Made by a program: the position numbers and the translations under genes. Below are positions 1 through 8,849 of a stretch of DNA of 46,670 nucleotides, piece by piece; the stretch's first letter is position 1; every line of letters begins with the position of its first letter. The stretch is taken from positions 1 to 46,670 of the forward strand of contig JAEUOS010000171.1 in the NCBI GenBank assembly GCA_016790695.1. Reading direction: 5' to 3'. Origin of the DNA: Burkholderiales bacterium. GTDB lineage: Bacteria; Pseudomonadota; Gammaproteobacteria; Burkholderiales; JAEUOS01. Below the pieces are notes generated by a model. The model was not told the DNA's origin. It saw only the letters and a program-made list of their open reading frames with translations, and made no database searches.

Positions 1-584
1 ACCGGCAGCGGCAGCGCCCGCTTCGCCCCGCGCGCCTTGGCGGCTGCGCATGCACGATCGACGGCAGCCTTGAGGCCGGCGATCACGATCTGGTTCTGGT
101 CATTGAAGTTCACCGCCTCCACCACGTCGCCCTGGGCGGCCTCGGCACAGGCGGCGCGCACCGCATCGGCATCGAGCCCCATGATCACGGCCATGCCGCC
201 GGTGCCCAGAGGCACGGCTTCCTGCATCGCCTGCGCACGAAAGCGCACCAGCGGGACGGCATCGGTGAACGCCAGCGCACCGGCAGCCACCAGCGCGGTG
301 TACTCGCCGAGCGAATGTCCCGCCATCACTGCGGCCTGGGGCCCGCCCGCCTCCTGCCAGGCGCGGTACATCGCATAGGAAGCGGCGAGCATCACCGGCT
401 GGGTATTGACCGTGGCGTTGAGTTCTTCGGCCGCGCCGGTCTCGATCAGTGCCCACAGGTCCTGGCCCAGCGCCGCCGACGCCTGCGCCATGGTCCCGCG
501 CACGGTCGCATTCTCGGCGAACCCCTGCATCATGCCCTGGCGCTGCGAGCCCTGCCCCGGAAAGACTATCGCGACCTTCTTCAT
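1..584 (-). CDS. fabD: Malonyl-CoA:ACP transacylase FabD, C-terminus cut by window edge
   Basis: FabD moves the malonyl group from malonyl-CoA to acyl carrier protein, supplying the extender unit for fatty acid synthesis in the cytoplasm. The visible 194 residues open with the family signature FPGQGSQ (residues 8-14) and contain the nucleophile elbow GHSLGEY with Ser91 as the acylated serine. The partner catalytic histidine, near residue 200 in the family, lies beyond position 1, so the gene is truncated by the window and not broken. The ATG at 584-582 overlaps the fabH stop codon by one base (TGATG), which indicates translational coupling. It is the last visible gene of the yceD-rpmF-plsX-fabH-fabD operon; fabG and acpP would be expected next, outside the window. 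Confidence 0.96.
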   Translation of the reverse strand, partial: MKKVAIVFPGQGSQRQGMMQGFAENATVRGTMAQASAALGQDLWALIETGAAEELNATVNTQPVMLAASYAMYRAWQEAGGPQAAVMAGHSLGEYTALVAAGALAFTDAVPLVRFRAQAMQEAVPLGTGGMAVIMGLDADAVRAACAEAAQGDVVEAVNFNDQNQIVIAGLKAAVDRACAAAKARGAKRALPLP

Positions 585-1552
585 CACGCCTCCAAGAGAA
601 TTGCACCCCATGTGAAACCGCCGCCGACGGCCTCGAGCAGCACGCGGTGCCCGGCGCGGATGCGGCCATCACGAATCATCGCGTCGAGCGCCAGGGGCAC
701 GGACGCGGCCGACGTGTTGCCGTGGCGATCGACGGTGACGCCGACCCGCTCGGCCGGCAGCCCCAGCTTGCGCGCCGCGGCGTTCAGGATGCGAAGATTG
801 GCCTGATGCGGAATCAGCCAGTCGACCGCAGCGATGTCGATGCCCGCCTTGGCGACGACCTCGCGCGCCACCTCGTCGAGCACCCGCACCGCGAACTTGA
901 ACACCGCCTGCCCGTCCATTCTCAGGAACGGGTCGCCGATGACGCCACCGCCGGCGATCGCGCCGGGCACGCACAGGATCCCGGCCTGCGAACCATCGGC
1001 ATGCAGCGCCGAGGCAAGGATGCCGGGCCGCTCGTCGGCCACCAGCACGACGGCGCCCGCACCGTCGCCGAACAGGACGCAGGTGGCGCGGTCCTTCCAG
1101 TCGAGAATGCGGGAAAACACCTCGGTGCCGACCACCAGGGCGCAGCGCGCCTGTCCGGTGCGCACGAAGAGGTCGGCCGTGGCCAGCGCATAGACGAAGC
1201 CGCTGCACACCGCCTGCACGTCGAACGCCGCGCCCCCGCGCACCCCCAGCCGCGCCTGCAGCAGGCAGGCCGTACTGGGGAAGACGAAATCGGGCGTCGA
1301 GGTCGCCACGATGACCAGATCGACATCGTCGGGCCCGACACCCGCTGCCGCCATCGCGACGCGCGCCGCCGGCTCCGCCAGCGCACTGGCGGTCTGGCCT
1401 GCGTCGGCCAGATGCCGCGCACGGATACCCGTGCGCTCGGTGATCCAGGCGTCGGAGGTATCGATGCCGCGGGCGACCAGATCGTCGTTGGTGATCGGCG
1501 GCCCCGGAAGGCAGCTGCCGGTGCCGGCAACGCGGGAGAATCGCTGCACCAT
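584..1552 (-). CDS. fabH: Beta-ketoacyl-ACP synthase III FabH
   Basis: FabH starts fatty acid chains by condensing acetyl-CoA with malonyl-ACP. The 322-residue product has the usual family length and the complete Cys-His-Asn triad: Cys116 in AVCSGF, His249 in IPHQAN and Asn279 in GNTSAAS. The C-terminal GGGFTWGA glycine-rich motif is also present. The ATG at 1552 is chosen because it starts directly at the thiolase fold ([11 protein letters not shown]); the frame stays open further upstream but would overlap plsX. The gene follows plsX by 11 bp and overlaps fabD by one base, so the two enzymes that load the fatty acid synthase are coupled. Confidence 0.97.
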   Translation of the reverse strand: MVQRFSRVAGTGSCLPGPPITNDDLVARGIDTSDAWITERTGIRARHLADAGQTASALAEPAARVAMAAAGVGPDDVDLVIVATSTPDFVFPSTACLLQARLGVRGGAAFDVQAVCSGFVYALATADLFVRTGQARCALVVGTEVFSRILDWKDRATCVLFGDGAGAVVLVADERPGILASALHADGSQAGILCVPGAIAGGGVIGDPFLRMDGQAVFKFAVRVLDEVAREVVAKAGIDIAAVDWLIPHQANLRILNAAARKLGLPAERVGVTVDRHGNTSAASVPLALDAMIRDGRIRAGHRVLLEAVGGGFTWGAILLEA

Positions 1553-1563
1553 CGAGCGCTCAC

Positions 1564-2622
1564 TCAGGCGGCGGCGCGCGCCCCGCCGGCGTCGCCTGCA
1601 TGGCGCGCGATGCGCGCGCCGATGCCGTCCACGACATTGTGCGACACCGCCTCGTAGGCCCGATCGAGCGCGCGCCCGAACGCGAACGCGTCGGCAGAAC
1701 CGTGGCTCTTCACCACCAGGCCATTGAGGCCGAGCAGGCACGCGCCGTTGTAGCGACGATGGTCGTAGCGCCGGCGAAACCCGTTGATCGCCGGCAGGGA
1801 GAACAGCGCGCCGATGCGCGTCAGCCAATTGCGCTCGAACTCTGCCTTCAACGATCGTCCCAGCATCTGCGCGAGCCCTTCGGACGTCTTGAGCGCGACA
1901 TTGCCGACGAAGCCGTCGCACACCACAACATCGACGGTGCCCTTGAAGATGTCGTTGCCTTCGACATTGCCGAAGAACACGATCTCGCCCTTCGCATGCG
2001 CGTCGCGCAGCAGGTCGGCCGCTTCCTTGACGGTTTCGTTGCCCTTGATCTCCTCCTCCCCGATATTGAGGAGCCCGACCACTGGCGCGTCCTTGTGCTC
2101 GACGGACGCGACCAGCGCCGATCCCATGAGCGCGAACTGGTAGAGATGCTGCGGCTTGCAGTCGACGTTGGCGCCGAGGTCGAGCATGTAGGTCGCGCCT
2201 CCGCGCTGATTCGGCAACGGCGCGCAGATGGCGGGCCGGTCGATCCCGGGCAGCGTGCGCAGGAGAAACGCCGAAATGGCCATCCAGGCGCCGGTGTTGC
2301 CGGCGGAAATCGCCGCGTTCGCCTTGCCGTCCTTCACCAGGCCGACCGCCAGGTGCATCGACGACTCGCGCTTGCGGCGCAGCGCCTGCGTCGGCGGATC
2401 GTCCATCGTCACCGTCTCGGCGGCGTGCCGGACGTGCAGTCGCGACGCCAGCGCGCCATCACCCGCGGTGATGCGGGTGACGAGAGGTTCGATCTCCGGT
2501 GTTCGGCCGACCAGGATGACTTCGGCGTCGGCATGCCGCATGAGGAAATCGCGCGCGGCCGGTACCGTGACCTCCGGGCCATGGTCGCCCCCCATGGCAT
2601 CGATGGCAATGACCTTCGGCAT
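1564..2622 (-). CDS. plsX: Phosphate acyltransferase PlsX
   Basis: PlsX makes acyl-phosphate from acyl-ACP and orthophosphate, linking fatty acid synthesis to phospholipid synthesis through PlsY. The 352-residue product carries the family N-terminus [12 protein letters not shown] (residues 5-16), the central SAGNTGA motif and the [12 protein letters not shown] motif. Length is typical. The ATG at 2622 is preferred over an upstream in-frame start that would add 27 residues, because the conserved domain begins at residue 2. The C-terminus is a short Ala/Gly-rich tail. The gene lies 139 bp downstream of rpmF and 11 bp before fabH; this rpmF-plsX-fabH order is the classic proteobacterial arrangement. 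Confidence 0.97.
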   Translation of the reverse strand: MPKVIAIDAMGGDHGPEVTVPAARDFLMRHADAEVILVGRTPEIEPLVTRITAGDGALASRLHVRHAAETVTMDDPPTQALRRKRESSMHLAVGLVKDGKANAAISAGNTGAWMAISAFLLRTLPGIDRPAICAPLPNQRGGATYMLDLGANVDCKPQHLYQFALMGSALVASVEHKDAPVVGLLNIGEEEIKGNETVKEAADLLRDAHAKGEIVFFGNVEGNDIFKGTVDVVVCDGFVGNVALKTSEGLAQMLGRSLKAEFERNWLTRIGALFSLPAINGFRRRYDHRRYNGACLLGLNGLVVKSHGSADAFAFGRALDRAYEAVSHNVVDGIGARIARHAGDAGGARAAA

Positions 2623-2761
2623 GGTGCTCCTCACCCGCGGGGCAGAGACACCGGCCCGTGCGCAGGCGCCGCTGATCGCGGGCGCGCCGCGCGCCGGGCG
2701 CATCGCAGCGGAACTCCACCGGCACCATGTCGCCCGCAGGCCACGGCTGGCGCCACGCGAT

Positions 2762-2941
2762 TCACTCGCCCTTGGCCTTGACGACCTTCTTGCCGCGGTA
2801 GTAGCCGTTCGGACTGACGTGATGGCGCAGATGCACCTCGCCCGTGGTCGGTTCGACCGCCAGCGGCGGATTCGTCAGGAAATCATGGGCGCGGTGCATG
2901 CCGCGCTTGGACGGGGACTTCTTGTTCTGCTGGACTGCCAT
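2762..2941 (-). CDS. rpmF: 50S ribosomal protein L32
   Basis: L32 is a small zinc-free structural protein of the large ribosomal subunit in this lineage. The 59-residue product starts [20 protein letters not shown], the universal L32 N-terminus of proteobacteria, and ends in a basic tail (KKVVKAKGE). No cysteine pair is present, so this is the C-minus form that needs no zinc. It sits between yceD (62 bp upstream) and plsX, in the yceD-rpmF-plsX order conserved from Escherichia coli to Burkholderiales. Confidence 0.97.
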   Translation of the reverse strand: MAVQQNKKSPSKRGMHRAHDFLTNPPLAVEPTTGEVHLRHHVSPNGYYRGKKVVKAKGE

Positions 2942-3003
2942 GGTGATGCTCCTCTATCTGCAACCAAAACGAAAACCTCAGCCCGCTTGCACGCAGCGGG
3001 CGC

Positions 3004-3489
3004 TCATCGCCGCGGCGACGACCGCAACATCGCCAGCGCTGCGAACGGCGACGTCTTCTCGCCCGCCTCGAGCCTGCCGGACGGGGTACAGGAATCGTGC
3101 TTCGGCGCATACGGCAGCGCAAGAAGCAATTCATCTTCCGCCAACTGGCGCAGGTCGAGCCGGTCGCTATGTTCCAGCTTCTCCCACGTCTCGTCGTCGT
3201 CCTGGACGTCCGCCGCCAGCCGTTCAACCAGTTCGAACCGCGCGGACGAACGCAGTTCAATATCGACCGGCTGCATGCACCGCTGGCAGGTCATGCGCAC
3301 CTGGCCGGACACGCTCAACGCAAGCCCCGGCAGGCCCCGCGGCGAACGCACGCCGACGAGACGAATGCCGAAGCCGCCGGGCAGGGCCAGCGCTTCCGCC
3401 GCCAGGCGCGGCAACTCCGCCGGACCGAATTCAACCGCCCGGTCGATGCCGCCCGCCCTGCGCGTATCGATCAGCCCGGCTTCAGACAT
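3004..3489 (-). CDS. yceD: YceD family (DUF177) large-subunit rRNA accumulation protein
   Basis: YceD/DUF177 proteins are encoded next to rpmF across proteobacteria and have been linked to 23S rRNA accumulation; the molecular mechanism is unclear. The 161-residue product has the family pattern: a CQRC pair near residue 89, an acidic mid-section (DVQDDDETWE) and a C-terminal YAPKHDSC segment. I chose the ATG at 3489; a TTG two codons upstream (3495) is an alternative with no better ribosome site. It is the first gene of the lipid operon, about 85 nt downstream of the predicted transcription start. Confidence 0.9.
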   Translation of the reverse strand: MSEAGLIDTRRAGGIDRAVEFGPAELPRLAAEALALPGGFGIRLVGVRSPRGLPGLALSVSGQVRMTCQRCMQPVDIELRSSARFELVERLAADVQDDDETWEKLEHSDRLDLRQLAEDELLLALPYAPKHDSCTPSGRLEAGEKTSPFAALAMLRSSPRR

Positions 3490-3583
3490 CGCCAACCACC
3501 CCGCCGTTCACGCCACACGCGTTCGGTGCATCCCCCCGCGAGGCGCGCCACTGGCGCACGAACCGCAGGACGCAAAACATGCA

Positions 3584-3612
3584 ATTTTAATGCAATATTC
3601 TTTACAAGTCAA
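3584..3612 (-). promoter_or_regulatory. Sigma70 promoter of the yceD-rpmF-plsX-fabHD operon
   Basis: Read on the minus strand, TTGACT (3612-3607) is followed after exactly 17 bp by TAAAAT (3589-3584). This is five of six matches at each box with ideal spacing, inside an AT-rich island that stands out from the surrounding GC-rich DNA. The predicted start near 3577 gives a leader of roughly 85-90 nt to yceD. Confidence 0.75.
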
Positions 3613-3745
3613 AAGCTTACCGCTTCCTTTCCGGCGCGCGGCGCGCGCGTCCACGTCACGCGCGCCGAATCCGCCCGGGCCTGTCCGCCCATTGCCGTGC
3701 CCATGCGGTATAAAGCGCGGCTTGAGATTCCGGATTTGCCCGCGC

Positions 3746-4339
3746 ATGCTCCCAGGCCGACTCATCCTTGCTTCCACGTCGCGCTATCGCGCCGAACTCC
3801 TTGCCCGACTGCGCCTGCCTTTCGATGTTCAGGCCCCCGACGTCGACGAGTCCCCCCTGCCCGGCGAGCCGCCGGAGGCGCGTGCGACGCGCCTGGCGCT
3901 GTGCAAGGCCCAGGCGGTGGCGCGCGGCCACACGAACGCGCTGGTCATCGGCAGCGACCAGGTCGCCCACTGCGATGGCGTGACGCTCGACAAGCCCGGC
4001 GACCACCGCGCCGCCGTCGCGCAGCTGCGCCACATGCGCGGGCGCGTGACCTGCTTCGACACCGCACTCGCGGTCGTCAACACGGCAACGCAGGCCGTGC
4101 GGCAGACCCGGGTGCGCACGGAGGTCACGCTGCGCGACCTGTCCGATGCCGAGATCGAGTCCTACCTGCGGATCGAACAGCCCTACGACTGCGCCGGATC
4201 GGCCAAGTCCGAGGGACTCGGGATCGCGCTCATGTCGCGGCTGGCCGGTGACGATCCGACGGCGTTGATCGGCCTGCCGTTGATCGCCCTGTGCGGATTC
4301 CTGCGCGCCGAGGGCGTCCCGCTGTTCGCGCAGCGATGA
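3746..4339 (+). CDS. yceF: Maf family nucleotide pyrophosphatase, YceF type (7-methyl-GTP pyrophosphatase)
   Basis: YceF-type Maf proteins hydrolyse 7-methyl-GTP and similar modified nucleotides, a housecleaning role. The 197-residue product has the Maf N-terminal motif (ILASTSRYR, residues 7-15), GSDQV near residue 71 instead of the DT-V signature of the YhdE branch, and the long YceF-type motifs CAGSAKSEG and GLPLIALC. The alignment with E. coli YceF, from memory, extends over the whole C-terminal half. The ATG at 3746 starts at the domain; a TATAAA hexamer lies 32 bp upstream (3709-3714) without a good -35. In E. coli yceF is divergent from yceD, as here. The stop overlaps the next start (ATGA), so the two are coupled. 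Confidence 0.93.
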   Translation: MLPGRLILASTSRYRAELLARLRLPFDVQAPDVDESPLPGEPPEARATRLALCKAQAVARGHTNALVIGSDQVAHCDGVTLDKPGDHRAAVAQLRHMRGRVTCFDTALAVVNTATQAVRQTRVRTEVTLRDLSDAEIESYLRIEQPYDCAGSAKSEGLGIALMSRLAGDDPTALIGLPLIALCGFLRAEGVPLFAQR

Positions 4340-5067
4340 CGCCCGGTGTTCTGTATCTGATCCCGGCAACGCTGGCCGACCCGAAGGGGGGCCCCGACGC
4401 AGCGCTGATCGCATCCTCCCTGCCGCCGGGCACGCTCGCGGTCCTCGCCCGACTCGAGGCATTCGCGGTCGAGAACGCCAAGTCTGCACGCGCCTTCCTC
4501 AAGGCCGTCTCGCCCCTGCCGCTGCAGCGGCTGGTACTCACGGAGATCGGGCATGCGCCCGATCGCGCGGTCCTGGCTCCCCTGATCGACGCGCTGCGTC
4601 GCGGACAGGATGTCGGCCTGCTCTCGGAATCCGGCTGCCCCGCTGTCGCGGATCCCGGCGCGCTGCTGGTGCGCATGGCCCACGACGCCGGCCTCTCCGT
4701 GGCGCCGCTGGTAGGGCCCTCGGCGATCCTGCTCGCGCTGATGGCATCGGGCCTCGAGGGGCAGCGCTTCGCCTTCGGCGGCTACCTGCCGATCAAGCCC
4801 GACGAGCGAAGGACCGCGATCCGCGCGCTGGAGACGCGCTCGGCGGCAAACCGCGAAACCCAGATTGCGATCGAGACGCCCTATCGCAACGCGGCCCTGT
4901 TCGGCGCGCTGCTCGCGGCACTCAAGCCGTCAACGCGCCTGTCGGTCGCGCTCGACCTGACGCTTGCCAGCCAGTCGATCCGGACCATGACCGTCCAGCA
5001 ATGGCGCACCGCACCCGAGCCGCCGCTGGATCGTCGCCAGGCCGTGTTCCTGCTGCTCGCCGCCTGA
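4336..5067 (+). CDS. SAM-dependent methyltransferase of the tetrapyrrole methylase fold (RsmI-like)
   Basis: The 243-residue product resembles the short RsmI-related family found beside yceF in betaproteobacteria. Visible family features are the N-terminal LYLIPATL strand, the GLLSESGCPAVADPG glycine-rich loop (about residues 95-109), GPSAILLALMASGL, and FGGYLP. True RsmI methylates C1402 of 16S rRNA; this protein diverges at the start, where RsmI reads LYVVATPIGN, so the substrate is uncertain. The ATG at 4336 overlaps the yceF stop (ATGA). It converges with the aminotransferase gene, leaving only 11 bp between stops. Confidence 0.85.
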   Translation: MTPGVLYLIPATLADPKGGPDAALIASSLPPGTLAVLARLEAFAVENAKSARAFLKAVSPLPLQRLVLTEIGHAPDRAVLAPLIDALRRGQDVGLLSESGCPAVADPGALLVRMAHDAGLSVAPLVGPSAILLALMASGLEGQRFAFGGYLPIKPDERRTAIRALETRSAANRETQIAIETPYRNAALFGALLAALKPSTRLSVALDLTLASQSIRTMTVQQWRTAPEPPLDRRQAVFLLLAA

Positions 5068-5078
5068 GGCCGGGACCC

Positions 5079-6347
5079 TCAGCCCGCCTTGTAGGTCGCG
5101 TAGGCCGCGTCGACGCCGGCGCCACGCGGCAGGCGGTGCCCTTCGGCCGCGAGCACGGTCTCCAACGCTGCGAGCGTGCCCAGCACCGCATCGCGGCGCG
5201 CGTTGTAGCCCATCGCACCGATGCGCCAGATCTTTCCGTGCAGCGGCCCGAACGATGTGCCGATCTCGATGTTGAAGTCGTTCAGCAGCGCCGCACGCAC
5301 GCGGTCGCCATTGACGCCCTCGGGAATCCAGACGCCCGTGACGTTCGGCATCTTGTGCGCAACGTCGCCGAAGACGCGCAGTCCCATTGCCTCGATGCCG
5401 GCGACCACGGCGCGCGACGCCTGGGCGTGGCGGCGAAACACCGCCGCATGCCCCTCCTTGACGAAGATGCGCGCGCATTCCCGGGCGCCGTAGAGCATGG
5501 TCGTCGCCTCGGTGTGATGATTGAGCGCGTTGTCGCTCCAGTAGTCGATGACCATGGCGAGGTCGAAGTAGTTGCTGGAGATCATTCTCCCGCTGCCGGG
5601 GACGTAATTCGCGGGGCGCACGCCCTCCTCGATATGGCGGCGCCTGTAGATCGCGCGCGCGAACGCCTCGCTCAGCGTGACCGGCGACGCGCCCGACGGC
5701 CCTGCCAGGCACTTCTGCAGCCCGCCGGTCACGCAGTCGATCTGCCAGTCATCGACCGGCAACGGCGTCCCGCCCAGCGACGCGGTGGCATCGACCTGCA
5801 GCAGCGCGCCGTAGCGATGGCAGATGCGGCCGATTTCCTCGAGCGGCTGGCACATGGTCGTCGACGTGTCGCCCTGGCAGACCGTGACCAGCTTGGGCGA
5901 GAACGCCTTGACTGCGGCCTCGATGGCCTCCGGCGCGAACACCGTGCCCCATTCGCACTCGATCACCTTCACCTGCGCGCCGACACGGCGGGCGATCTCC
6001 GACTTCAGCTGCCCGAAGCGACCGAACGAACAGACCAGCACGCGGTCCCCCGGTTCGACGAAGGACACCATCGCCGTTTCGATCGCGCTGCGCGCCGTGC
6101 CGTCGACGATGAAGGTCCAGTCGTTGGCGGTCTCGAACACCTGGCGGTACAGCACCATGGTTTCGCGCATCATCTGCCGGAACTGCGGATCGAACTGCCC
6201 CAGTAGCTGCGCCGACATGGCGCGCAGCACGCGCGGATCGGCATTGATCGGACCCGGCCCCATCAACAGACGCGGCAGCGGATTGAGATCGTCGAGCGCG
6301 CTCGTCGGGTCGGCGAGCGGGGCGAGTGGCGGCAGCGGAGCGTCCAT
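5079..6347 (-). CDS. pucG: PucG-like (S)-ureidoglycine-glyoxylate aminotransferase, PLP class V
   Basis: This 422-residue protein belongs to the alanine-glyoxylate aminotransferase family. Lys212 in GGLQKCLAGPSG is the expected PLP Schiff-base lysine and D186 in QVDATAS the pyridine-nitrogen partner. Two features point to the PucG branch: GQFDP (Gln51) where alanine-glyoxylate enzymes usually read GH-DP, and LNHHTEAT (Asn276) where they read YHHT. I recall the equivalent Gln and Asn being implicated in ureidoglycine recognition in Bacillus PucG. That reaction moves the amino group of ureidoglycine, a purine catabolite, to glyoxylate, giving glycine. No allantoinase or allantoate amidohydrolase is in the window, so the assignment rests on sequence alone; serine- or alanine-glyoxylate aminotransferase is the alternative. 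A likely operator lies just upstream. Confidence 0.82.
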   Translation of the reverse strand: MDAPLPPLAPLADPTSALDDLNPLPRLLMGPGPINADPRVLRAMSAQLLGQFDPQFRQMMRETMVLYRQVFETANDWTFIVDGTARSAIETAMVSFVEPGDRVLVCSFGRFGQLKSEIARRVGAQVKVIECEWGTVFAPEAIEAAVKAFSPKLVTVCQGDTSTTMCQPLEEIGRICHRYGALLQVDATASLGGTPLPVDDWQIDCVTGGLQKCLAGPSGASPVTLSEAFARAIYRRRHIEEGVRPANYVPGSGRMISSNYFDLAMVIDYWSDNALNHHTEATTMLYGARECARIFVKEGHAAVFRRHAQASRAVVAGIEAMGLRVFGDVAHKMPNVTGVWIPEGVNGDRVRAALLNDFNIEIGTSFGPLHGKIWRIGAMGYNARRDAVLGTLAALETVLAAEGHRLPRGAGVDAAYATYKAG

Positions 6348-6366
6348 GGGAAAACGGCGTCAATCG

Positions 6367-6397
6367 TGTATACAGGTGGCAGGGGTGAAGTATACAA
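6367..6397. promoter_or_regulatory. Paired GTATAC palindromes upstream of pucG, probable repressor operator
   Basis: TGTATACA (6367-6374) and GTATACAA (6390-6397) each contain the palindrome GTATAC, with centres 22 bp apart, about two helical turns. They lie 20-50 bp upstream of the aminotransferase start and include a TATACT -10-like hexamer on the minus strand (6394-6389). TTGTATACAA-like palindromes are typical of GntR-family operators (FadR/VanR branch). No regulator gene is in the window, so the cognate protein is unknown. Confidence 0.55.
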
Positions 6398-6460
6398 GAG
6401 CGCTCCGGTCAGCCGGCCATCGCGGCATCGAGCACCGCGGGCAGGCGGCGCGCCGCGCCC

Positions 6461-6466
6461 TAGAAT
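6461..6466 (+). promoter_or_regulatory. Candidate -10 box directly before comEC
   Basis: TAGAAT ends six bases before the comEC ATG. If it is a true -10, the transcript would start at or a few bases around the ATG, giving a leaderless mRNA. No convincing -35 is visible, so the call is tentative. Confidence 0.3.
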
Positions 6467-6472
6467 CCCCGC

Positions 6473-8818
6473 ATGCTCGGGGCCATCTTCGCCTTTGCGA
6501 CCGGCTGCTGGATGCTGCAGCTGCAAGCCCGTCTGCCGGACGCGTCGCTGCTCGCCGCCGGCATGACCGGCGCGGCCGTGCTGACGCTGGCGGCACGCCT
6601 GCACCGGCACCCCGTGCTCCGTCAGTGTGCCCTGGTCGGTGCGGCCCTGCTCGGCGGCTACGCCTATGCCGCCGTGCTCGCCCACGCGCGCATGGCGGAC
6701 GCGCTGCCGCCCGAATGGGAAGGCCGCGACATCGAGATCGTCGGTGTCGTTGCGTCGCTGCCGCAGCACTTCGAGAACGGCACCCGGTTCGAATTCAGCG
6801 TCGAACGTGTCGCCACGCCACGCGCCGCGGTCCCGCGGCGCCTTCTGCTTTCCTGGTACGACGACGATGGCGGTGCACGCTTGCGGCCGGGAGAGCGCTG
6901 GCATCTTGCCGTCCGCCTGAAGCGCCCGCATGGCAGCGCCAATCCGCACGGCTTCGATTTCGAGGCGTGGCTGCTCGAACGCGGCATCCGTGCCACGGGC
7001 TATGTGCGCCCCGCCCGCGAGGAAAGCCCGCAGCGCCTGCTCGCTGCGTTCGTGACCTCCCCGGGCACGCTCGTCGACCGTGCCCGCATGGCGCTGCGCG
7101 ACCGCCTGCAGCATGCCCTCGCCGAGCGCGCCCACGCGGGCGTCATCATCGCGCTCGCGATCGGCGACCAGCGCGCGATCGACGGCGACGACTGGCGGCT
7201 CTTCACCCGAACCGGGGTCGGCCACCTGATGAGCATCTCCGGCCTGCATGTGACGATGATCGCGGCCCTCGCGGCCCTGCTCGCGCAGGGCGCCTGGCGC
7301 CGATCGGAGCGCTTGTGCCTGGCCCTGCCGGCCCAGCGCGCCGCGGCAGCGATCGGCTTGGGCGCGGCGTTTGGCTACTGTCTTCTGGCCGGATTCGCCA
7401 TTCCCGCGCAACGCACGCTATTCATGCTCGCCGTTGCGGCCTGGGCGATCTGGCGCGGCTGGTCCGGCTCCGGCCTGCGCGTCCTGGCCATCGCGCTCGC
7501 CGCGGTGTGCCTGCTCGATCCCTGGGCGCCGTTGTCCGCGGGTTTCTGGCTCTCGTTCGCCGCGGTCGCGGTCCTGATGCTCGCGGCAGCACGAATCACC
7601 GCGCCGCGCTCGCGCCTGCACGCCGCGATCGTCACACAGCTTGCGGTCACGCTCGGTCTGCTGGCGCCAACCCTGGCGCTGTTCCAGCAGATCTCGCTCG
7701 CCGGCCCGTTCGCGAACGCGGTGGCAATCCCCGTCGTCAGCTTCGTCGTGACCCCGTTGGCGCTGCTCGCGTGCGCTGTTCCGCTCGACGTCCTCGCACA
7801 AGCGGCCCACGCCGTTCTCGCCCTGCTCATGGACTACCTCGGCTGGCTTGGCGCGCACGAGTTCGCGGTCTGGCAACGCGCGGCACCGCCGCCATGGACG
7901 GTCGCCCTTGCGCTTGCCGGTTCGGTGTGGCTGCTCATCCCCTGGTGGTGGCACTGGCGGATCCTGGGCGCGATCTGGATGCTGCCGCTGATCGTGCACC
8001 CGGCCCCGACGCCCGCGGCGGGGGATCTGTGGCTGACCGTGCTCGACGTCGGTCAGGGCCTCGCCGTCACTGCCCGCACCCGGGGTCATACCCTCCTGGT
8101 CGATGCCGGTCCGCGCTACTCGCCGGAGGCCGACGGCGGCAACCGCGTGATCGTGCCCTTTCTGCGCGGCGAAGGCGTGCGCCGTCTGGACGGCGTCGTC
8201 CTCACCCATGACGACATCGACCATGTCGGAGGAGCGGCATCAACGCTCGGCGTGCTCGACGCACGCTGGCTGGCGACCTCGCTCGACCCGGCGCGGCAGG
8301 CCGGCCTGCGCGCTGCCGCGCGCGGCCCGTGCCTGGCCGGACAGGCATGGGAATGGGACGGCGTGCGCTTCGGATTCCTCCATCCGGCGGCGTCCGACCT
8401 CGCTGCCGCCGTCGCCAGGGACAACGCGCGAAGCTGCGTCCTCAGCGTGGAGGCACACGGACGCCGGATACTCATCGCCGCCGACATCGAGGCCGACGTC
8501 GAAGGCCGTCTGGTGGCCGGCGGCAGCAGGCTGTCGAGCGACCTGCTCGTCGTGCCCCACCATGGCAGCCGGACATCGTCGACCGAGCCGTTCCTCGATG
8601 CCGTCGCACCGCGGATGGCGATCATTCCCGTGGGGTATCGGAATCGCTTTCGGCATCCGCATGGCGACGTCCTGCAGCGCTATGCTGCGCGCGGCATCGC
8701 GATCACGCGTACCGACCACGATGGCGCGGTCCTGGTGCGCATCAGCGCCGACGGCATGACCGCCACCCCCTGGCGCGACCTGCGGCGCCGCTATTGGCAC
8801 CTGCCGCGACAGCCCTGA
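6473..8818 (+). CDS. comEC: ComEC/Rec2 family DNA internalisation channel
   Basis: ComEC forms the inner-membrane channel that takes up single-stranded DNA during natural transformation. The 781-residue length is normal for the full architecture: N-terminal membrane segments and an OB-like extracellular domain (about residues 1-200), the Competence domain starting near VIIALAIGDQRAI and GHLMSISGLHVTMI (about residues 222-265) with many hydrophobic helices, then a C-terminal metallo-beta-lactamase-like domain from about residue 515. The latter has VLDVGQG, the metal motif THDDIDHVGG and VPHHGSRTSS. It has no comE operon partners and converges with the DUF1631 gene at a 31 bp gap. Other competence genes are not in view, so transformability cannot be inferred. 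Confidence 0.95.
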   Translation: MLGAIFAFATGCWMLQLQARLPDASLLAAGMTGAAVLTLAARLHRHPVLRQCALVGAALLGGYAYAAVLAHARMADALPPEWEGRDIEIVGVVASLPQHFENGTRFEFSVERVATPRAAVPRRLLLSWYDDDGGARLRPGERWHLAVRLKRPHGSANPHGFDFEAWLLERGIRATGYVRPAREESPQRLLAAFVTSPGTLVDRARMALRDRLQHALAERAHAGVIIALAIGDQRAIDGDDWRLFTRTGVGHLMSISGLHVTMIAALAALLAQGAWRRSERLCLALPAQRAAAAIGLGAAFGYCLLAGFAIPAQRTLFMLAVAAWAIWRGWSGSGLRVLAIALAAVCLLDPWAPLSAGFWLSFAAVAVLMLAAARITAPRSRLHAAIVTQLAVTLGLLAPTLALFQQISLAGPFANAVAIPVVSFVVTPLALLACAVPLDVLAQAAHAVLALLMDYLGWLGAHEFAVWQRAAPPPWTVALALAGSVWLLIPWWWHWRILGAIWMLPLIVHPAPTPAAGDLWLTVLDVGQGLAVTARTRGHTLLVDAGPRYSPEADGGNRVIVPFLRGEGVRRLDGVVLTHDDIDHVGGAASTLGVLDARWLATSLDPARQAGLRAAARGPCLAGQAWEWDGVRFGFLHPAASDLAAAVARDNARSCVLSVEAHGRRILIAADIEADVEGRLVAGGSRLSSDLLVVPHHGSRTSSTEPFLDAVAPRMAIIPVGYRNRFRHPHGDVLQRYAARGIAITRTDHDGAVLVRISADGMTATPWRDLRRRYWHLPRQP

Positions 8819-8849
8819 GCCGTCGACGCGCGCGCCCGGAGCCCCCGCG

